64,000 nucleotides of DNA from Thiocapsa rosea (GTDB lineage Bacteria > Pseudomonadota > Gammaproteobacteria > Chromatiales > Chromatiaceae), in NCBI RefSeq assembly GCF_003634315.1, contig NZ_RBXL01000001.1:2956501-3020500 (forward strand). The letters run 5' to 3'. The notes below the pieces were generated by a model, which saw only the letters and a list, made by a program, of their open reading frames with translations, was not told where the DNA came from and did no database searches. The first letter of the stretch is position 1; each line of letters begins with the position of its first letter. Positions 25,389 to 32,925 of the stretch are shown piece after piece. A program made the position numbers and the translations under genes.

Positions 25389-25709
25389 ATGCAACTCATT
25401 GACGAGACGAAGATCCGGGAAGTCACTGATCGGATCGTCACGGCGCTCGCGCCGGTCCGGGTCGTGTTGTTTGGTTCCTATGTCTGGGGAGAACCCGACA
25501 GCGACAGCGACCTGGACTTGTATGTGATTGTGCCTGATCAGTCGGAGCCGTCTTATCGCTTGGCGCGGCGTGCTTACCATGCCTTGCATGGCGTGAATGT
25601 CCCCGTGGATGTGGTTGTGCGTACCCGCACGGAATCGGACCGTCAGGCCGGTGTGGCGTCGTCGTTCGATCGCGACGTGCTGTCCCGTGGGATCGTCTTG
25701 TATGGCTGA
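25389..25709 (+). CDS. MNT-domain nucleotidyltransferase (MntA-like antitoxin)
   Basis: The 106-residue protein has the minimal nucleotidyltransferase motif GSYVWGEPDSDSDLDLYV (G-S-x10-S-D-x-D-L), then a third carboxylate in VPVDVVVRT. In MNT-HEPN modules this protein modifies and neutralises the HEPN RNase. ATG 25389 is used; the 11 upstream codons in frame lack support. Its stop overlaps the HEPN start by 8 bases. Confidence 0.88.
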   Translation: MQLIDETKIREVTDRIVTALAPVRVVLFGSYVWGEPDSDSDLDLYVIVPDQSEPSYRLARRAYHALHGVNVPVDVVVRTRTESDRQAGVASSFDRDVLSRGIVLYG

Positions 25710-25858
25710 CGCCGCAGCCGTCGTGGTTGATGCTTGGATCGCAAAGGCTGAGCGAGACCTTGCTTCGGCCTCACGACTGTTGGACGGTACGCTCCCGTAT
25801 CCGGATACAGCGGTCTATCTCTGTCAGCAAGCGGGCGAAAAGGCACTCAAGGCTTTTC
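25702..25858 (+). pseudogene. HEPN-domain toxin gene truncated by a REP hairpin
   Basis: From an ATG overlapping mntA the frame reads AWIAKAERDLASASRLLDG and TAVYLCQQAGEKALKAF, the first two helices of a HEPN protein. The C-terminal helix with the R-x4-6-H RNase motif is absent because the DNA becomes a hairpin repeat (CGCTCGCTCCCACGC) right after KAF. An inactive toxin beside an intact MNT partner is inferred. Confidence 0.85.
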
Positions 25859-26003
25859 GCTCGCTCCCACGCTCTGCGTGGGAGTGTCGCCCCGACGCTC
25901 CGCGTCGCGAGCCCGCAGGCGGGTCCAATCGGTGTGGTCACGCGGCGCCAGTGACCGGGTCGCCGACCGTTCGGGTCCGCCGGATTCATCCGGCATCTGG
26001 GGC
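25859..26003. repeat. REP/BIME variant (CAGGCGGGTCC spacer)
   Basis: Hairpins A and B open as in the arrays, but the spacer is CAGGCGGGTCCAATCGG followed by CCGCCGGATTCATCCGGC. A near-identical block occurs at 29971-30116, and the 28838 site shares its second half. It is followed directly by the GACTTCAGTC palindrome family. Confidence 0.85.
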
Positions 26004-26096
26004 CGGGCGACTTCAGTCGCCCGAGTTCGCCGGCACGGCGGACTGAAGTCCGCCTCCCCAGGTGCCGACTGAAGTCGGCGTACCCGGGCTCGTGTA
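26004..26096. repeat. GACTTCAGTC palindrome cluster
   Basis: Three short palindromes in a row: GGGCGACTTCAGTCGCCC, GGCGGACTGAAGTCCGCC and GCCGACTGAAGTCGGC, with CGTACCCGGGCTCGTG at the end. Further copies lie at 28964, 30117 and 44326. Each pairs perfectly with itself. Confidence 0.85.
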
Positions 26097-26098
26097 TC

Positions 26099-26226
26099 TA
26101 GCTCGCTCCCACGCTCCGCGTCGCGTGGCCGGAGCAGGCACCTCGCCCGGCAGGATCCGCGGCGTCGGCGGCAGGGACGCGGAGCGTCCCGAAGAGGCTC
26201 CCACGCAGAGCGTGGGAGCCAGTTGG
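26099..26226. repeat. REP/BIME variant (short spacer, CACCTCGCCCGG)
   Basis: Starting TAGCTCGCTCCCACGC, this copy lacks part of hairpins A and B (CCCACGCTCCGCGTCGCG) but keeps the inverted half ending GTGGGAGCCAGTTGGG. The spacer with CACCTCGCCCGGCAGG is shared with the copies at 31672-32130 near the RAYT gene. Confidence 0.85.
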
Positions 26227-26297
26227 GTGGTGAAGCGGTGGCTGGGCGCGCGCCGGCAACCGCCGGGAGATCGCCGAGTCTGAGGCTGGGCAACGGC

Positions 26298-26555
26298 TCA
26301 CTGAAGGAGCGCATCCGGGGTGTCGGCGGTCAGGATGCGCACGGACCAGCGGCGCAAGGTGTCGCTGTCGGCCGCTTCGATCCGTTCGCGCAGGGCCTCG
26401 GCGGAGTCGGCACCGAATTTGTTTTCGATCAGCCAGAGCAGGAGGTCGGCCTCGCCCTGGCGATACCCTTTCTCGATCCCGGCGCGCTCGACGGTGGTGA
26501 CGTACGGCATCTGTTTGCTCTCCTCGTAGGTGAAGATCTCTTGGCGGAAGGCGGT
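26298..26555 (-). pseudogene. C-terminal fragment of an Rpn/DUF4351-like protein (copy 1)
   Basis: Eighty-six codons (FRQEIFTYEESKQMPYVTTV, GYRQGEADLLLWLIENKFGA, RWSVRILTADTPDALLQ) are almost identical to the end of copy 2 at 29426, including about 60 bases past the stop. The upstream part is replaced by a TAGCTCGCTCCC hairpin exactly after GGCGGTT, where copy 2 continues. Such proteins often belong to the PD-(D/E)XK 'recombination-promoting nuclease' group; the nuclease part is missing. Confidence 0.75.
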
Positions 26556-26775
26556 TTAGCTCGCTCCCACGCTCTGCGTGGGAGTGTCGCCCCGACGCTC
26601 CGCGTCGCGAGGCCGGAGCAGGCGCCTCGGCGCATGGCGGGATCCGCGGTGTCGGTGGCAGGGACGCGGAGCGTCCCGAAGAGGCTCCCACGCAGAGCTT
26701 GGGAGCCAGTTGGGGGGAGCGTGGGAGCCAGTTGGGATAGGATGGGAGTGGAGCGTGGGAGCGAGTTGTATGAGT
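26556..26775. repeat. REP/BIME unit of the array type
   Basis: One complete unit identical in plan to arrays 1-3 (spacer GGATCCGCGGTGTCGG), with degenerate tails (GAGTGGAGCGTGGGAGCGAG) running towards 26820. It caps Rpn-like fragment copy 1. Confidence 0.9.
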
Positions 26776-26926
26776 TATGTCGCGGAGCGCGGGAGTGAGA
26801 TGGTGGTCGGAGCGTGGGGGTGAGTCGGGAAAGATGGCGTTGCATCGCGACGCCTCGGCGACATCGTGGACTACGCGGCGTAGACTACAGTAAAAGGTCT
26901 AAACAGCCGGTCCCCCTAGGTTAACC

Positions 26927-27265
26927 ATGCACGCCACGAATGTCAGAAACCTGAAAAAGAATCCATCCCTCGCGCTGCGCCAGGCAGAAGAGTCGCCCGT
27001 GCTGGTGTTGAAAGGCGATGAGCCTAACGCGCTGATCGTGCACCTCGACAAGACGATGACCGAGGGGGAACAGTCGGTGAGACCGGTCTTGGCCGCGACG
27101 CTATTCCAAGACGGGACACTCTCGCTGGGCGGTGCGGTCCGTCTGAGCGGTATGGTTCTGCCGGCGTTTCTCCAGTACCTGGGAGATCTGGGTATCGACG
27201 TCGTCCGCTGCGACGAAACCACCGGGCACGATGTCGCTGACCTGGATCGATGGCTCGCGTCGTAA
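26927..27265 (+). CDS. UPF0175-type antitoxin, long form
   Basis: The 112-residue protein starts with a Phd-like DNA-binding region (MHATNVRNLKKNPSLALRQ, SPVLVLKGDEPNALIVHLD) and continues into a UPF0175-type segment (AATLFQDGTLSLGGAVRLSG) ending [17 protein letters not shown]. It overlaps the DUF3368 toxin by 16 bases. It is the only full-length copy; the 18299 fragment keeps just its last 30 codons. An AT-richer stretch (ACAGTAAAAGGTCTAAACAG) upstream probably contains the promoter. Confidence 0.85.
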   Translation: MHATNVRNLKKNPSLALRQAEESPVLVLKGDEPNALIVHLDKTMTEGEQSVRPVLAATLFQDGTLSLGGAVRLSGMVLPAFLQYLGDLGIDVVRCDETTGHDVADLDRWLAS

Positions 27266-27541
27266 TCGCCGACGCGGGGCCACTGATCGCCTTTGCCGGT
27301 ATCAACGGGCTTTTTGTCCTGCGGGGGTTGTTTTCGCGGGTCCGAATTACCGGTTCGGTACGGAACGAATGCTTGGTGACCGATGGAGTGGACGCGCAAC
27401 GGATTGCAGCCGCTATCCGGGCTGGCTGGTCGTCGAGGCGCATGGAACGGAATCAGTTCCCCTGACCCCCAGCCTCGGGCTTGGTGAAAGCGATTCGATC
27501 CGACTAGCTCTGGAGGATCCCGAGAATGCATTGCTGATCAT
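27250..27541 (+). pseudogene. DUF3368 toxin, frameshifted and truncated
   Basis: The sequence is nearly identical to the toxin at 18375 up to the tandem CTGG run. Here one CTGG unit is missing (GGGCTGGCTGGTCG versus GGGCTGGCTGGCTGGTCG), so the frame is lost after AAIRAG. The DNA still follows the intact copy until GCATTGCTGATCAT, where a REP fragment replaces the rest. The antitoxin is intact, so the module is antitoxin-only. Confidence 0.9.
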
Positions 27542-27545
27542 CCGG

Positions 27546-27602
27546 GCGACACTCCCACGCAGAGCGTGGGAGCGAGTTCGGATACTGGCTTGGGGGTGAG
27601 TT
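27546..27602. repeat. REP half unit
   Basis: An inverted hairpin A (CTCCCACGC-AGA-GCGTGGGAG) followed by CGAGTTCGGATAC and a second GAGTTCGGATAC forms the junction between the truncated toxin and an oxidoreductase fragment. Confidence 0.75.
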
Positions 27603-27604
27603 CG

Positions 27605-28010
27605 GATACCACTTCATCGACCTGTTGCGGTTTCTGGCCGACGTACCGATTGCGCGGGCCGAGGCGCTGGCGATGGATTCGTGCACCGGTGATTCGGTCA
27701 GCATCAGTCTGGGTTTTGCCGACGGTTCGATCGGCACGGTGCATGCCCCGCCAACGGTAGCAAGGCGTTCCCGAAGGAGCGGCTTGAGGTCTTCGCCGCC
27801 GGGCGGGGGCTGCAATTGGACAACTACCGTCGGTTAACGGGTTACGGCTGGCCCGGCTTCAAGTCCATGAAACTCTGGCATCAGGACAAGGGACAGAAAG
27901 CCTGCGCCGCCGCCTTCGTCGAAGCGCTGCGCAACGGCGGTCCGGCGCCGATTCCGCTGGAGGAGATTCTGGAGGTCAGTCGGGTGGCGATCGAGGTCGC
28001 GCAGCCGTAG
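27605..28010 (+). pseudogene. C-terminal fragment of a Gfo/Idh/MocA-type oxidoreductase
   Basis: The frame reads HFIDLLRFLADVPIARAEAL, then SISLGFADGSIGTVH. After a deletion near 27748 it continues in another frame with RLEVFAAGRGLQLDNYRRLT, GYGWPGFKSMKLWHQDKGQ and PIPLEEILEVSRVAIEVAQP to a stop. The H-F-I-D-x-L-R motif and the end match bi-domain oxidoreductases of polysaccharide loci. The 5' end is cut by a REP. A 24-base shard of the same gene lies at 32924. Confidence 0.75.
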
Positions 28011-28171
28011 GCGCCAGCACGCTTGCGAAGATTCTCGCTTGCTTCACGTGCCCGAGCGATGTCTGATGAGGTGGCGCGGGGATTCGCGAAGCGGAGCTTT
28101 GCGGACCGCGGTACCAAGCGAAGCTTGGGAACGAGAGGAACGAGGGGAGCCGACACGACGAGGATTGCTGA
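28011..28171. other. intergenic stretch with a diverged AGCTTGGGAAC hairpin
   Basis: No complete gene was found. On the minus strand a short frame reads SSDIARAREASENLRKRAGA, perhaps the end of a lost helical protein. CCAAGCGAAGCTTGGGAACG at about 28113-28132 is a relative of the hairpin at 16690. Confidence 0.35.
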
Positions 28172-28615
28172 ATGACGATGACCAATCTTTACGACCACGA
28201 CATTCATGCCTGGACACAACAGACGGCGGAGCTGCTCCGGCAACGCCGATTCCAGGAGTTGGACATCGAGCATTTAGTCGAGGAGCTGGAAACGATGGGG
28301 CGTCGCGATCGCCAGGAGTTGGTCAGTCGACTGAAAATTCTCCTGGGGCATCTGCTCAAATGGCAGTACCAGCCAGCGCATCGGTCCAGTTCCTGGCGAG
28401 GTTCCATCCTGGAGCAAAGGCTACGCATACGCGACCTGCTTCAGGACTCTCCCAGCCTCAAGCCTCTGTTCGCAGAGGCTGCCGCGTCCGCCTATCGAGA
28501 TGGTGCGACATTGGCGAGCAAGGAAACCGGATTGTCGCCGGCGCACTTCCCCGAGGTGTTGCCTTACGCGATGGATCGTTTGCTGGAGGACGATTGGTTG
28601 CCTGGAGATACCTGA
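28172..28615 (+). CDS. DUF29-family protein
   Basis: The 147-residue protein has the DUF29 signature: LYDHDIHAWTQQTAELLRQR, DIEHLVEELETMGRRDRQEL, LKILLGHLLKWQYQP and ILEQRLRIRDLLQDSPSL. The family is all-helical, common in cyanobacteria and gammaproteobacteria, and has no agreed function; it often lies in toxin-antitoxin-rich regions. The gene looks intact. Confidence 0.88.
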   Translation: MTMTNLYDHDIHAWTQQTAELLRQRRFQELDIEHLVEELETMGRRDRQELVSRLKILLGHLLKWQYQPAHRSSSWRGSILEQRLRIRDLLQDSPSLKPLFAEAAASAYRDGATLASKETGLSPAHFPEVLPYAMDRLLEDDWLPGDT

Positions 28616-28699
28616 CAGGCCACCCTGCGTCCCCTCGCTGAATCCGACCTCAATCCCCTGGCGAGTCACATCATTTCGACTGCTTGGAGTCGGAGAGTG

Positions 28700-28837
28700 A
28701 TGTGCAAGTACGAGACGATGATCTACTGGAGTGAAGAGGACCAAGCCGACGTGGCTGAAGTCCCTGGGCTCCCCGGGTGCATGGCCCATGGCGAGAGCGA
28801 TGAGGCTGCCCAGGTGTGGGCGAGGAGCGGATCTTGT
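28700..28837 (+). pseudogene. HicB-type antitoxin N-terminal fragment
   Basis: CKYETMIYWSEEDQADVAEV, PGLPGCMAHGESDEAA is the partially degraded RNase-H-like fold of HicB. After about 45 codons the DNA turns into a TAGCTCGCTCCC hairpin, removing the C-terminal DNA-binding domain. No hicA gene is adjacent. Confidence 0.75.
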
Positions 28838-28963
28838 AGCTCGCTCCCACGCGGAGCGTGGGAGCGAGTTGTGGTGCGGAGCGGAGCGTGGGAGTGAGTT
28901 GACATCGCCAGTGACCGGGTCGCCGACCGTCCGGGTCCGCCGGATTCATCCGGCACCTGGGGA
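28838..28963. repeat. REP hairpins plus variant spacer
   Basis: Hairpin A (CTCCCACGC-GGA-GCGTGGGAG), degenerate GAGTTGTGGTGCGGAGCG tails and the CCGCCGGATTCATCCGGC spacer element form a bridge between the hicB fragment and a GACTTCAGTC cluster. Confidence 0.8.
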
Positions 28964-29054
28964 CGGGCGACTTCAGTCGCCCGAGTTTGCCGGCACGGCG
29001 GACTGAAGTCCGCCTCCCCGGGTGCCGACTGAAGTCGGCGTACCCGGGCTCGTG
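28964..29054. repeat. GACTTCAGTC palindrome cluster
   Basis: The same three palindromes in the same order as at 26004, nearly identical, ending in CGTACCCGGGCTCGTG. Confidence 0.85.
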
Positions 29055-29191
29055 TAGCTCGCTCCCACGCTCTGCGTGGGAGTGTCGCCGCGACGCTCCG
29101 CGTCGCGAGCGTGCAGGCGGCTCCAAGCGGCGTGGTCATGCGGTGGCGATGAGGCGGGACGCGGAGCGTCCAAACTACACTCCCACGCGGA
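29055..29191. repeat. REP/BIME variant split by an insertion in its last hairpin
   Basis: Hairpins A and B, the GTGCAGGCGGCTCC spacer, inverted B (GGGACGCGGAGCGTCC) and the left arm of the final hairpin A (CTCCCACGCGGA). The right arm (GGAGCGTGGGAGCG) lies beyond 29344, after a 153-bp insert. Confidence 0.85.
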
Positions 29192-29344
29192 GAGACTGTG
29201 CAAGTATTCCCGCTCGGGATCGAAGACGACGGTTCCGCGTCGGTTGGGCCGACGCAGGAGGCCCAACAATCCAGCGGTGACCTCAACCTCATCGATCGGG
29301 CTTCGTTCCTCGGCCCAACCCACAAGGAATTCTTGCACGGTCTC
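29192..29344. mobile_element. putative 153-bp MITE inserted in a REP hairpin loop
   Basis: Terminal inverted repeats GAGACTGTGCAAGTATTC and GAATTCTTGCACGGTCTC match at 16 of 18 positions. The flanks carry a 3-bp direct repeat GGA (29189-29191 and 29345-29347), the loop of hairpin A. Deleting the element plus one GGA restores an ordinary REP hairpin. On the minus strand it has an open frame (FLVGWAEERSPIDEVEVTAG, RRGTVVFDPEREYLHS) that might be part of a gene fragment. A solo end occurs at 18871. Confidence 0.6.
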
Positions 29345-29425
29345 GGAGCGTGGGAGCGAGTACTGGTGGCTGGGCGCGCGCCGGCAACCGCCGGGAGATC
29401 GCCGAGTCCGAGGCTGGGCAACGGC

Positions 29426-29970
29426 TCACTGAAGGAGCGCATCCGGGGTGTCGGCGGTCAGGATGCGCACGGACCAGCGGCGCAAGGTGTCGCTGTCGGC
29501 CGCTTCGATCCGTTCGCGCAGGGCCTCGGCGGAGTCGGCACCGAATTTGTTTTCGATCAGCCAGAGCAGGAGGTCGGCCTCGCCCTGGCGATACCCTTTC
29601 TCGATCCCGGCGCGCTCGACGGTGGTGACGTACGGCATCTGTTTGCTCTCCTCGTAGGTGAAGATCTCTTGGCGGAAGGCGGTTTCCAAGGTTGCGGGTA
29701 ATTGGATCATCCAATCGATGACGCGAAACAGCTCCAGGATGGTCTTGCGCGCGTAGCCACGATCATACATCAGGCGAATCAGGCGAAACTTCCAGGCTTT
29801 ACGGGTTTCGGCATCCGTGGTGGCCTTGGCGCGGATCTGGGCCATGACGACCAGGGCAAACGGGTTCTCGCTGGCCTCCAGCGCGGGCCAGCCTTCGGGG
29901 GTGTCCCAGTCGATGAGCTTGACCACGGGGAAGCGAAAGTCGAGCGCACAGCCCCAGAGGTCGTCGTGAT
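29426..29970 (-). pseudogene. Rpn/DUF4351-like protein lacking its N-terminus (copy 2)
   Basis: About 180 codons remain: LDFRFPVVKLIDWDTPEGWP, NPFALVVMAQIRAKATTDAE, KAWKFRLIRLMYDRGYARKT, ILELFRVIDWMIQLP, then the part shared with copy 1. This pattern matches the middle and end of Rpn-type (PD-(D/E)XK nuclease/'putative transposase') proteins. The catalytic N-terminal region is missing; the frame abuts a TAGCTCGCTCCC hairpin right after GTCGTGATC. Confidence 0.75.
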
Positions 29971-30362
29971 CTAGCTCGCTCCCACGCTCCGCGTGGGAGT
30001 GTCGCCCCGACGCTCCGCGTCGCGAGCCCGCAGGCGGGTCCAATCGGTGTGGTCACGCGGCGCCAGTGACCGGGTCGCCGACCGTCCGGGTCCGCCGGAT
30101 TCATCCGGCACCTGGGGACGGGCGACTTCAGTCGCCCGAGTTTGCCGGCACGGCGGACTGAAGTCCGCCTCCCCAGGTTGCCGACTGAAGTCGGCGTACC
30201 CGGGCTCGTTTAGCTCGCTCCCACGCTCTGCGTGGGAGTGTCGCCCCGACGCTCCGCGTCGCGAGCCCGCAGGCGGCTCCAATCGGCGTGGTCATGCGGT
30301 GGTGGTGAGACGGGACGCGGAGCGTCCAAACGACACTCCCACGCGGAGCGTGGGAGCGAGTT
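29971..30362. repeat. REP variant, GACTTCAGTC cluster, second REP variant
   Basis: This tripartite block combines a REP with the CAGGCGGGTCC spacer, the three GACTTCAGTC palindromes (30115-30210), then a REP with the CAGGCGGCTCCAATCGG spacer and final hairpins ending GTGGGAGCGAGTTG. The first two parts duplicate 25859-26096 almost exactly. The DNA from 30363 to 30480 has no recognised content. Confidence 0.88.
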
Positions 30363-30480
30363 GTCGGCGGGTTCCGGGTTGATGACGCCTCCATCCCACG
30401 CTGGCGCCTCAAGCCCCTTCTACGGCGCTGACCGGGTATCCTTCACCGTGTCGTCGACATGAGGCGAAGGCATCAGAACG

Positions 30481-30563
30481 AAACCGCGTCCAGAGCGAGA
30501 TGCGTCATTGTCACGTGGCGTTTGGCTTCGGAGATGTCCTCGATCTTGGTGAGGCGCGGTTTA
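30481..30563. repeat. AAACCGCG/CGCGGTTT element
   Basis: It starts AAACCGCGTCCAGAGCGA and ends GAGGCGCGGTTTA, with GATGCGTCATTGTCAC inside. It lies about 100 bases upstream of the intact decarboxylase gene. A separate GCCGGCTCCGGCGG/TCGGAGCCGGCG hairpin follows at 30594-30624. Confidence 0.8.
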
Positions 30564-30667
30564 AAAGTTAATATTATTCATAACGTTAAGCTGCGCCGGC
30601 TCCGGCGGTCGTCGGAGCCGGCGTGGCCAAGCCAATCATATGTGATGGAAAGGTAAAGGACGGTACG

Positions 30668-31636
30668 ATGAACTACTCACTGCGCAAACGCATCCTGGTC
30701 ACCGGCGGCGCCGGTTTCCTCGGCAGCCACCTCTGCGAGCGTCTGCTCGCCGAAGGCCACGACGTCATCTGTCTGGACAACTTCTTCACCGGGACCAAGG
30801 ACAACATCGCCCATCTGCTTGAGAATCGCTACTTCGAGCTGATGCGTCACGACGTCACCTTTCCGCTCTACGTCGAGGTCGACGAGATCTACAACCTGGC
30901 CTGCCCGGCATCCCCGATCCACTATCAGTTCGATCCGGTGCAGACCACCAAGACCAGCGTGCATGGCGCCATCAACATGCTCGGCCTGGCCAAGCGTGTG
31001 AAGGCCAAGATCTTTCAAGCCTCCACCAGCGAGGTCTACGGCGATCCCGCCATTCACCCCCAGCCCGAGCACTACTGGGGTCACGTCAACCCCATCGGTC
31101 CGCGCTCCTGCTACGACGAGGGTAAGCGCTGCGCCGAGACGCTCTTCTTCGACTACCGCCGCCAAAACAACCTGAAGATCAAGGTCGCGCGCATCTTCAA
31201 CACCTACGGGCCGCGGATGCACCCCAACGACGGGCGGGTGGTCTCGAACTTCATCGTTCAGGCGCTGCGCAACGAGCCGATCACCATCTACGGCGAGGGG
31301 ACGCAGACGCGCTCCTTCTGCTATGTCGACGACCTGATCGAGGGCTTCATCCGGCTGATGGATAGCCCCGATGATCTGACCGGGCCGGTCAACCTCGGCA
31401 ACCCCGGCGAGTTCACCATGATCGAGTTGGCCGAGACCGTTCTGGAGCTGACCGGCTCGCGCTCGGCGCTTGTGCATGTGGCGTTGCCGCAGGATGACCC
31501 CAAGCAGCGACAACCGGACATCGGCTTGGCTCGGGCGCGGCTCGGGTGGGAGCCGAGGGTGGCGTTGCGGGATGGATTGACGTCGACGATTGAGTATTTT
31601 GATGGGTTTTTGCGGGGGGTGCGGGGGGATGCTTGA
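30668..31636 (+). CDS. UDP-glucuronate decarboxylase (UDP-xylose synthase), NAD-dependent
   Basis: The 322-residue extended SDR enzyme has GGAGFLGSH at 13-21, LDNFFTG, and the catalytic YxxxK in [11 protein letters not shown], then [16 protein letters not shown] and [15 protein letters not shown], the UXS/Uxs1 signature. It converts UDP-glucuronate to UDP-xylose through a 4-keto intermediate, supplying a polysaccharide precursor. ATG 30668 is chosen because broken copy B starts at the same codon and the N-terminus reaches the Rossmann motif at the normal distance. It is the only intact copy of five. Confidence 0.95.
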   Translation: MNYSLRKRILVTGGAGFLGSHLCERLLAEGHDVICLDNFFTGTKDNIAHLLENRYFELMRHDVTFPLYVEVDEIYNLACPASPIHYQFDPVQTTKTSVHGAINMLGLAKRVKAKIFQASTSEVYGDPAIHPQPEHYWGHVNPIGPRSCYDEGKRCAETLFFDYRRQNNLKIKVARIFNTYGPRMHPNDGRVVSNFIVQALRNEPITIYGEGTQTRSFCYVDDLIEGFIRLMDSPDDLTGPVNLGNPGEFTMIELAETVLELTGSRSALVHVALPQDDPKQRQPDIGLARARLGWEPRVALRDGLTSTIEYFDGFLRGVRGDA

Positions 31637-31671
31637 GGCTCGGCACTTGGGTGTTGGGGAGGAGCGTTGCT

Positions 31672-32130
31672 TGCTCTCATGCTCCGCGTGGGAGTGTCGC
31701 CCCGACGCTCCGCGTCGCGTGGCCGAAGCAGGCACCTCGCCCGGCAGGATCCGCGGTGTCGGCGGCAGGGACGCGGAGCGTCCCGAAGAGGCTCCCACGC
31801 AGAGCGTGGGAGCCAGTTGGATAGCTCGTAGCTCACTCCCACGCTCCGTGATAGCTCGTAGCTCGCTCCCACGCTCCGCGTGGGAGTGTCGCCCCGACGC
31901 TCCGCGTCGTGTGGCCGGAGCAGGCGCCTCGCCCGGCAGGATCCGCGGTGTCGGCGGCAGGGACGCGGAGCGTCCCGAAGAGGCTCCCACGCAGAGCGTG
32001 GGAGCCAGTTGGTAGCTCGCTCCCACGCTCCGCGTGGGAGTGTCGCCCCGACGCTCCGCGTCTCGTGGCCGAAGCAGGCACCTCGCCCGGCAGGATCCGC
32101 GGTATCGGCGGCAGGGACGCGGAGCCTGGC
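31672..32130. repeat. REP/BIME cluster downstream of the RAYT gene
   Basis: Three units carry the CACCTCGCCCGGCAGG spacer, separated by short hairpins such as TAGCTCGTAGCTCGCTCCC. The last unit is cut off in its inverted half (GGGACGCGGAGCCTGGC) directly at the RAYT stop. The 5' tetranucleotide GTAG precedes several hairpins, the position where RAYT proteins read REP sequences. Confidence 0.92.
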
Positions 32131-32131
32131 T

Positions 32132-32662
32132 CTACCAATCCGTCACCACGTCAAGCAATCCCTCCAGCCCTTCGTAATTCCGCGCGCTCGAGTATCGCCA
32201 ACATAAGGGATCATCGACATAACCCCGCTTCACCGGGTTATTGTGGATGTAATCGAGCTTCTGCCGCATCATGGTTTCGCCCTCGATCTGCTCGGGGTGC
32301 GATCCCTCCTGCCACACTTGGTGCTCGCGATCGCGCTTGTGCCGGCTCCGGTACCAGACCAAGAGAGAGAGCGCCGGAGAGTTCCGCTCGCGCATCCGAT
32401 CGACCATCTTCCGAGCGGTGAATGATTTGAAGCTACTGATCGAGCGCGCGAGTCCCGGTCCACCGGCAATCAGGTGGCAGTGGTTCTCCATGATGATGTA
32501 GCCGTGGATCATGAGACCGCGCTCGCGTTGGAGGAACCGCAGGGAATCCAGCAAGATCAGTGCGTTGGCTGGTTGAGCGAAAAGCGGCAACCATTTGAGC
32601 GCTGTGCATGTAAGGAAATGCGGCGCGTCTGGCTCGAGGAAATGGTATCGGTCACGGCCCAT
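32132..32662 (-). CDS. REP-associated tyrosine transposase (RAYT, Y1/HUH family)
   Basis: The 176-residue protein starts MGRDRYHFLEPDAPHFLTCT and has MIHGYIIMENHCHLIAGG, in which H-C-H is the HUH metal motif. Y of MMRQKLDYIHNNPVKRGYV is the expected catalytic tyrosine, followed by DPLCWRYSSARNY. This is a single-domain TnpA-REP protein. Such enzymes nick single-stranded REP hairpins and are thought to disperse them. ATG 32662 is used because the in-frame extension upstream is repeat-encoded. REP units flank it on both sides. Confidence 0.9.
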   Translation of the reverse strand: MGRDRYHFLEPDAPHFLTCTALKWLPLFAQPANALILLDSLRFLQRERGLMIHGYIIMENHCHLIAGGPGLARSISSFKSFTARKMVDRMRERNSPALSLLVWYRSRHKRDREHQVWQEGSHPEQIEGETMMRQKLDYIHNNPVKRGYVDDPLCWRYSSARNYEGLEGLLDVVTDW

Positions 32663-32721
32663 GGCTGAAGCGTACACAATTCGGATGTATTTGGCATCTG
32701 CCGTTTCGCGCGCGGTAGCGC

Positions 32722-32925
32722 GTAGCTCGCTCCCACGCTCCGCGTGGGAGTGTCGCCGCGACGCTCCGCGTCGCGAGTGCGCAGGCGGCTCCAATCGGCG
32801 TGGTCATGCGGTGGTGGTGAGACGGGACGCGGAGCGTCCAAACTACACTCCCACGCGGAGCGTGGGAGCGAGTTGTGGTGCGGAGCGTGGGAGCGAGTTG
32901 TGGTGCGGGGCGTGGGAGCGAGTCA
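32722..32925. repeat. REP/BIME unit upstream of the RAYT gene
   Basis: It starts GTAGCTCGCTCCCACGC about 60 bases upstream of the RAYT start codon and contains the GTGCGCAGGCGGCTCC spacer, inverted hairpins and three GAGCGAGTTGTGGTGCG tails. With the cluster at 31672 it gives the flanking-REP arrangement typical of RAYT loci. Confidence 0.9.
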
